Source of the DNA: Cupriavidus sp. YR651
GTDB taxonomy: Bacteria; Pseudomonadota; Gammaproteobacteria; Burkholderiales; Burkholderiaceae
DNA length: 64,000 bases
Reading direction: 5' to 3'
Assembly: GCF_900101625.1 (NCBI RefSeq)
Contig: NZ_FMYZ01000010.1
Span: forward strand, 1-64,000
The position numbers were made by a program, and so were the translations under genes. The notes beneath the pieces are model-generated. The model saw nothing but the letters and a program-made list of their open reading frames with translations. It had not been told where the DNA came from and did not search any database. Of this stretch, positions 59,585-64,000 are shown piece after piece (the first letter of the stretch is position 1; each line of letters begins with the position of its first letter).

Positions 59585-60499
59585 TCACGCGAGTGCGGCG
59601 GCGATGCGCGCACGTTCGCGCGTATCCGGCATCCGTCCGAACCCCGCGCCAAGGTTGTCGGCCATGTTGCGCGGCTTGGAGGTGGCCGGAATCGCCGTGG
59701 TCACGGCCGGGTGGCTGACGATGAATTTCAGGAAGAGCTGGCCCCAGGTGGTGCAGTCGACCTCGCCGGCCCAGTCGGGCACGGGCTTGCCCTTGATCGC
59801 CGAGAACAATCGCCCGTCCTGGAACGGCCGGTTGACGAGCACCGCCACGCCGCGTTCCTGGCACAGCGGCAGCAGCACCTTCTCCGCATTGCGCTCCGCC
59901 AGCGAATAGTTGACCTGCAGGAAGTCCACGCGCTCGTTGCGCAGGATCTGGGCCAGCGCCTCGTGGGCGTCCTCGCGGTAATGGGTAATGCCGATATAGC
60001 GCACCTTGTGCTGCTCCTTGAGTTGCCGCAGCAGTTTCAGGTTATCGCGCCAGTCGATCAGGTTGTGCACCTGCAGCAAATCGACGGTGTCGGTGTGCAG
60101 GTCCGACAGCGATCCCGCGAACTGGGCCGGCGCGTTGCTGGCGCTGGTGGAAATCTTGGTGGCGACGAACACGCGGCGGCGCGCGCCGGCGGCCAGGAGC
60201 AGGTCGCCGGTCACGGCTTCCGCGCTGCCATAGCTTGGGGCGGTGTCGACCACGGCGCCGGGGGCGCGCTGGAGCAGCAGCGACATGACTTCGGTCAGCG
60301 GGCCGCGCTCCTCGGCGCTCTTGCCCACATTGAAGGTGTCGGCGGTGCCCATCCCGATCACCGGCAGCAGTTCGGTCGTGCCGGGAATCTTGCGGCGCAT
60401 CGGCGCCTCCATCGTGGCGGCGCGGGCCGGCGCGGGGCCGCCCGGTAGTGCGGCCAGCGCGGCGGTGAGGCCCAGGAACGTGCGGCGGTCGATCGGCAT
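59585..60499 (-). CDS. Tat-exported aldo/keto reductase
   Basis: A 304-residue aldo/keto reductase with a twin-arginine signal DRRTFLGLTAALAAL and a predicted cleavage after PARA. The catalytic Tyr is in VVDTAPSYGSAEAV, the lysine in VATKIST, and the barrel continues through VDLLQVHNLIDWRDNL and AIPATSKPRNMADN. Periplasmic export of a NAD(P)H-type enzyme is unusual, as nicotinamide cofactors must be loaded before transport. Start ATG 60499 has AGGGGA upstream; a longer open frame beyond it is antisense to livH. Confidence 0.84.
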   Translation of the reverse strand: MPIDRRTFLGLTAALAALPGGPAPARAATMEAPMRRKIPGTTELLPVIGMGTADTFNVGKSAEERGPLTEVMSLLLQRAPGAVVDTAPSYGSAEAVTGDLLLAAGARRRVFVATKISTSASNAPAQFAGSLSDLHTDTVDLLQVHNLIDWRDNLKLLRQLKEQHKVRYIGITHYREDAHEALAQILRNERVDFLQVNYSLAERNAEKVLLPLCQERGVAVLVNRPFQDGRLFSAIKGKPVPDWAGEVDCTTWGQLFLKFIVSHPAVTTAIPATSKPRNMADNLGAGFGRMPDTRERARIAAALA

Positions 60500-60685
60500 G
60501 GCGGGTCCCCTGCGGTCAGGTCCGACGACCATAGCGCTTGCCAGGGGCCATGTAAACCAGACAAAGGGCATGGCGCGGGTGAGGCCCGATTGCAAAAATG
60601 CGACGAGGGCTGAACAATCGGCCGGATTTCGCGCGATGGTTCCAAAAACGGTGGCAACTATGCATGTGCAGGGGATGACAGGATC

Positions 60686-61552
60686 GTGATTTCCAGCTTG
60701 CTTGGCGTGCTGTTCGACGGCGTGGCCTACGGCAGCCTGCTGTTCCTGATCAGCATCGGCCTGTCCGTGACCATGGGTTTGATGAATTTCGTCAACCTGG
60801 CGCACGGTGCGTTTGCGATGCTCGGCGGCTACGTCGCCGTGGTGCTGATGAACCGTGCCGGCGTGCCGTTCCTGGCCGCGCTGCCGGTGGCCTTCCTCGG
60901 CGCGGCCGTGGTGGGCTGGGCGCTGGAGCGCACGCTGTATCGCAGGCTCTATCAAGCCAGCCACCTGGACCAGGTGCTGTTTTCGATCGGGCTGACCTTC
61001 ATGGCGATGGCCGGCGCGACGTACCTGTTCGGTCCCGGGCAGCAGCCGGTGGAACTGCCGGGTTTCCTGATCGGGCAGATGCGCGTGGCCGGGCTGGACC
61101 TTGGCGCCTACCGGCTGTTCCTGATCGGCGTGGTGGTGGTGATCACGGTGGCGCTGGGCTGGCTGGTCGCGCGCACGCGGTTTGGCGCGCAGGTGCGGGC
61201 GTCGGTGGATAACCAGCAGGCGGCGCGCGGGCTTGGCATCCATGTGGAGCGGGTGTTCAGCCTGACCTTCGCGCTGGGATCGGGGCTGGCCGGACTTGGC
61301 GGCGGGCTGGGCATCGACGTGCTGGGGCTCGACCCCACGTTCCCGCTCAAGTACATGGTGTATTTCCTGCTGGTGGTGGCCGTCGGTGGCGCAGGCAGCA
61401 TCCGGGGGTCCCTGCTGGCCGCCATCGTGCTCGGCGTGGCGGACGTGGCCGGCAAGTACTACGTGCCGGCGGTGGGGGCGTTCGTGATCTACGCGTTGAT
61501 GGTCGTGCTGCTGGTGGCATTTCCGGCGGGGCTGTACGGGAGGCGCGCATGA
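60686..61552 (+). CDS. livH: Branched-chain amino acid-type ABC transporter permease (LivH family)
   Basis: A 288-residue permease with eight predicted helices. GLSVTMGLMNFVNLAHGAFAMLGGYVA and SVDNQQAARGLGIHVERVFSLTFALGSGLAG are LivH signatures, and GAGSIRGSLLAAIVLGVAD is the C-terminal EAA-like loop. Starts with GTG 60686 and overlaps livM by four bases. The actual substrate could be a branched-chain amino acid, urea, or an aromatic/amide compound; the binding protein that would tell is not in the window. Confidence 0.9.
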   Translation: MISSLLGVLFDGVAYGSLLFLISIGLSVTMGLMNFVNLAHGAFAMLGGYVAVVLMNRAGVPFLAALPVAFLGAAVVGWALERTLYRRLYQASHLDQVLFSIGLTFMAMAGATYLFGPGQQPVELPGFLIGQMRVAGLDLGAYRLFLIGVVVVITVALGWLVARTRFGAQVRASVDNQQAARGLGIHVERVFSLTFALGSGLAGLGGGLGIDVLGLDPTFPLKYMVYFLLVVAVGGAGSIRGSLLAAIVLGVADVAGKYYVPAVGAFVIYALMVVLLVAFPAGLYGRRA

Positions 61553-62643
61553 AATCCACGTCGCGCACCGATCGCACCGATCACACCGATCGGCCAGATC
61601 AGCAAGATTCGCCCGATCAACGCCATCGCCCCGTCCGCGCGATGGCTGCGGGGCAACCCGCACGGCATCGGCTGCCCGACGGCCGCTGGCACCCGGCGGA
61701 GATCGTCTTCTGGCTCGTTCCCGTGGCCGTGTTCTTCCTGCTGCCGGACTACCTGATCCTCGGCAGCCAGATCCTGATCACGGGCCTGTTTGCGCTGTCG
61801 CTCGACCTGATCCTTGGCTATGCGGGCATCGTCTCGCTGGGCCATGCGGCATTCTTCGGGCTGGGTGCATACACGGCCGGCCTGCTCGGCGCCCACGGCT
61901 GGGGCGAGCCGATCACGGGCCTGCTGGCGGCGGGCGGTGTGGCGGCCATCGCCGGCTGGCTCTGCAGCTACCTGGTGGTGCGCGGCGGTGACCTGACGCG
62001 GCTGATGGTGACGCTGGGCATCGGCCTGATGCTGTTCGAAGCGGCCAACAAGGCCGCGTTCCTGACAGGCGGCGTCGATGGCCTGTCCGGCGTGACGATG
62101 GGCAAGGTCCTGGGCCTGTTCGAGTTCGATCTGTTCGGCAAGACGGCCTATCTCTACAGCCTGGCCGTGTTGTTCGTGATCTTCGTGCTGGCGCGCCGGC
62201 TGGTGGCGTCGCCATTTGGGCTGTCGCTGCGCGGCGTGCGCGAAGGGGTGCGTCGCATGCCGGCGCTTGGCGCCAACGTCCCCCGCCGGCTGGCTGCCGT
62301 GTTCACCGTGGCGGCCGCCATCGCGGGCGTGGCCGGTGGGCTGCTGGCGCAGACCACGCAGTTCGTCGGCATGGATGTGCTGGGCTTTCCCCGCTCGGCG
62401 GAACTGCTCGTCATGCTGGTGCTGGGCGGCACGGGCCGGCTCTACGGCGCGCTGGTCGGCGCCGCGCTGTTCATGATCGCGCAGGACGTGCTGGCCGGCA
62501 TCAATCCGGTCTACTGGCAGTTCTGGATCGGCCTGCTTCTGGTGGTGATGGTGCTGTTCGCGAAAGGCGGCGTGATGGGCGCGGTGGCTGCCCTGAGCGC
62601 GCGCGCGGCGCGGCGCCGCGAACGGAAGGAGGGCGACGCATGA
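61549..62643 (+). CDS. livM: Branched-chain amino acid-type ABC transporter permease (LivM family)
   Basis: A 364-residue permease. LDLILGYAGIVSLGHAAFFGLGAYTAGLL and SPFGLSLRGVREGVRRMPALGANV mark the LivM family; GTGRLYGALVGAALFM is the conserved cytoplasmic loop. The first 30 residues, before the membrane part, are a hydrophilic extension built from degenerate 9-base repeats encoding Arg-Thr-Asp-like units. It overlaps livH and livG by four bases each. Confidence 0.9.
   Translation: MKSTSRTDRTDHTDRPDQQDSPDQRHRPVRAMAAGQPARHRLPDGRWHPAEIVFWLVPVAVFFLLPDYLILGSQILITGLFALSLDLILGYAGIVSLGHAAFFGLGAYTAGLLGAHGWGEPITGLLAAGGVAAIAGWLCSYLVVRGGDLTRLMVTLGIGLMLFEAANKAAFLTGGVDGLSGVTMGKVLGLFEFDLFGKTAYLYSLAVLFVIFVLARRLVASPFGLSLRGVREGVRRMPALGANVPRRLAAVFTVAAAIAGVAGGLLAQTTQFVGMDVLGFPRSAELLVMLVLGGTGRLYGALVGAALFMIAQDVLAGINPVYWQFWIGLLLVVMVLFAKGGVMGAVAALSARAARRRERKEGDA
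61564..61617 (+). repeat. Degenerate 9-bp tandem repeats at the start of livM
   Basis: Units CGCACCGAT, CGCACCGAT, CACACCGAT, CGGCCAGAT, CAGCAAGAT, TCGCCCGAT share a 9-base period and a constant final GAT, encoding an Asp-rich N-terminal extension ahead of the first helix. Confidence 0.75.
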
Positions 62644-63392
62644 CCGCCACGCTCCGCACGGAAGGGCTCGGCAAGTCCTGGGGCGCCTTTGCGGCCAACA
62701 GGGATATCTCGCTGAGCTTTGCCCCGGGCGCGCGCCACGCGCTGATCGGCCCCAATGGCGCCGGCAAGACGACCTTCATCAATCTGCTGACGGGTGCATT
62801 GCCGCCGTCCGCGGGGCGGATCTGGCTGGGCGACCAGGACATCACGACGATGCCCCAGCACGCGCGCGTGCGCCTGGGCATGACGCGGACCTTCCAGATC
62901 AACACGCTGTTTCCCGGGCTGACGGTGCTGGAATCCGTGGTGCTTGCCGTGGCCGAACGCACCGGCAGGTCGCGCGTCTGGATGCGGACCGTGGCCGCGC
63001 AGTCCGACGTGATCGACGAGGCCATGGCGGTGCTGACCATGCTGCGGCTGGATGCCGATGCGGACGTGGCCACCCGGCAGTTGCCCTACGGCAAGCAACG
63101 CCTGCTGGAGATAGCGCTGGCGCTGGCCACGAAGCCGTCGATCCTGTTGCTGGACGAACCCGCCGCCGGCATTCCGGCTGGCGAGAGCGCGGAGTTGTTC
63201 GCGGTGATTGCGGCACTGCCGCGCGAGATCACCATCGTCTTTATCGAGCACGACATGGACCTGGTGTTTCGCTTTGCCGAGCGCATCACGGTGCTGGTGG
63301 GCGGCCGCGTGCTGACCGAGGGCACTCCCGCCGAGATTGCCGCGGACCCGCGCGTGAAAGAGGTCTACCTCGGGGAGGCCGCCCATGACTGA
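62640..63392 (+). CDS. livG: Branched-chain amino acid-type ABC transporter ATPase (LivG family)
   Basis: A 250-residue ABC ATPase with Walker A GPNGAGKTT (37-45), the LivG-type MTRTFQINTLFPGLTVLESV, the signature region LPYGKQRLLEIALAL (LPYG instead of LSGG, common in LivG) and Walker B ILLLDEPAAGI. The end VKEVYLGEAAHD is the usual LivG C-terminus. It overlaps livF by eight bases. Confidence 0.93.
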   Translation: MTATLRTEGLGKSWGAFAANRDISLSFAPGARHALIGPNGAGKTTFINLLTGALPPSAGRIWLGDQDITTMPQHARVRLGMTRTFQINTLFPGLTVLESVVLAVAERTGRSRVWMRTVAAQSDVIDEAMAVLTMLRLDADADVATRQLPYGKQRLLEIALALATKPSILLLDEPAAGIPAGESAELFAVIAALPREITIVFIEHDMDLVFRFAERITVLVGGRVLTEGTPAEIAADPRVKEVYLGEAAHD

Positions 63393-64000
63393 TCTGCTGA
63401 GGCTGGAGGGCGTGAGCGCCGGCTACGGCGATGCGGTCGTGCTCGACGGCATCGACCTGACGCTGGGCGCCGGCGAGAGTCTGGCGCTGCTGGGTCGCAA
63501 TGGCGTGGGCAAGACGACGTTGCTGGCCACGCTGATGGGATTCACGCGGCTGCGGCGCGGCACGCTGCACTGGCAAGGCCAGGATATGTCGAAGCTGGCG
63601 ACGCACCGGCGGGCGCAGGGTGGCATCGGCTGGGTGCCGCAGGAGCGGTGGGTGTTCCCGTCCCTGACCGTGGCCGAGCATCTCAGCGCCGTGGCCCGGC
63701 CGGGGCCGTGGGACATCCCGCGCATCTACCAGATTTTTCCGAGGCTGGAGGAACGCCAGCGCAACCTTGGCAACCAGTTGTCGGGTGGCGAGCAGCAGAT
63801 GCTGGCGATCGCGCGGGCGCTGATGGTCAATCCGTCGCTGTTGTTGCTGGACGAGCCGATGGAAGGCCTGGCGCCCATCATCGTCCAGGAACTGCAACGC
63901 GTGATCGGCAGGCTGATTGCCGACAGTGGCATGGCCGTCATCGTGGTGGAGCAGCACGCGCGCCTGGCGCTGGCGATGACGCGGCGGGCGATGGTGCTGG
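63385..64000 (+). CDS. livF: Branched-chain amino acid-type ABC transporter ATPase (LivF family), 3' truncated by window
   Basis: The first 205 residues are visible and the frame is open at the window end. It has Walker A GRNGVGKTT (37-45), the LivF block GIGWVPQERWVFPSLTVAEHL, signature LSGGEQQMLAIARAL and Walker B LLLLDEPMEGL, followed by VIVVEQHARLAL. It should be about 235 residues in full. Start ATG 63385 overlaps livG. Confidence 0.93.
   Translation, partial: MTDLLRLEGVSAGYGDAVVLDGIDLTLGAGESLALLGRNGVGKTTLLATLMGFTRLRRGTLHWQGQDMSKLATHRRAQGGIGWVPQERWVFPSLTVAEHLSAVARPGPWDIPRIYQIFPRLEERQRNLGNQLSGGEQQMLAIARALMVNPSLLLLDEPMEGLAPIIVQELQRVIGRLIADSGMAVIVVEQHARLALAMTRRAMVL

Noticed and set aside
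60500..61663. Long N-terminal extension of the Tat aldo/keto reductase frame
   Set aside because: It is antisense to livH and would bury the obvious twin-arginine signal inside the protein.
1..64000. Search for tRNA, rRNA, CRISPR arrays, insertion sequences, integrases and toxin-antitoxin pairs
   Set aside because: None could be recognised by reading; the region looks like stable chromosomal backbone with metabolic operons rather than a mobile island.

Overview
The window reads as a chromosomal segment of a GC-rich betaproteobacterium of the Burkholderiales, most likely Cupriavidus or a close Ralstonia relative. This is inferred from base composition, the SDR-type threonine dehydrogenase paired with kbl, the napEDABC-ccmABCDEFGH order, the NasA-type nitrate assimilation set, and families typical of that group. 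I see no tRNA, rRNA, CRISPR array, insertion sequence or prophage. Genes are dense, and almost all long alternative reading frames are antisense shadows of real genes.

Layout. 1-4.2 kb: tail of a UDP-sugar epimerase/decarboxylase, a PqqU/YncD-like TonB receptor and an MdtD-like exporter. 4.3-6.9 kb: a minus-strand set (YheO/DauR-like regulator, ornithine-cyclodeaminase-like reductase, threonine-dehydratase-like lyase) that fits catabolism of hydroxyaspartate or a related amino acid. 7.1-9.0 kb: LysR regulator and aldo/keto reductase. 9.3-17.9 kb: nitrate assimilation operon (transporter, nirB, nirD, FAD oxidoreductase, nasA) behind a sigma54 promoter, an NtrC-like site and a leader with an intrinsic terminator. 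18.2-22.9 kb: HxlR regulator divergent from a GNAT gene, RhtA-type exporter, SDR and an MFS carrier. 23.1-26.9 kb: acid phosphatase/phospholipase C lipoprotein divergent from a di-heme peroxidase lipoprotein, with Pho-box-like repeats between. 27-31.3 kb: small genes, a cold-shock/DUF1294 protein and XRE-cupin / kbl-tdh. 31.4-42.4 kb: periplasmic nitrate reductase genes followed directly by the complete cytochrome c maturation set, all on the minus strand. 42.6-47.7 kb: MarR-controlled aromatic acid/drug efflux (FUSC, DUF1656, HlyD, NodT). 47.8-52.2 kb: MetQ-like binding protein, FMN reductase, two tandem secreted 82-residue paralogues, and a CsgG-DUF4810-DUF799 lipoprotein operon. 52.4-58.1 kb: amidase, quinone oxidoreductase with an Asn-His-Pro repeat, and the glutathione-dependent formaldehyde pathway (frmA, fghA, lysR). 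58.2-60.5 kb: an ATP/ADP-carrier-like protein and a Tat-exported aldo/keto reductase. 60.7-64 kb: a branched-chain amino-acid-type ABC transporter, cut by the window end.

Two nitrate systems are present with separate logic. The cytoplasmic Nas/Nir set makes ammonium for growth and carries nitrogen-control signals. The periplasmic Nap set dissipates quinol electrons and is joined to the ccm genes that mature its c-type hemes. The sequence-level items most worth follow-up are: a 112-116 bp structured repeat present twice with compensatory base changes in its stem (31324-31439 and 52277-52388); the Pho-box array (25432-25508); several near-perfect operators beside divergent or autoregulated regulators; the twin secreted proteins sharing an identical 20-bp upstream motif; and three short in-frame tandem repeats in ccmH, the quinone oxidoreductase and livM.
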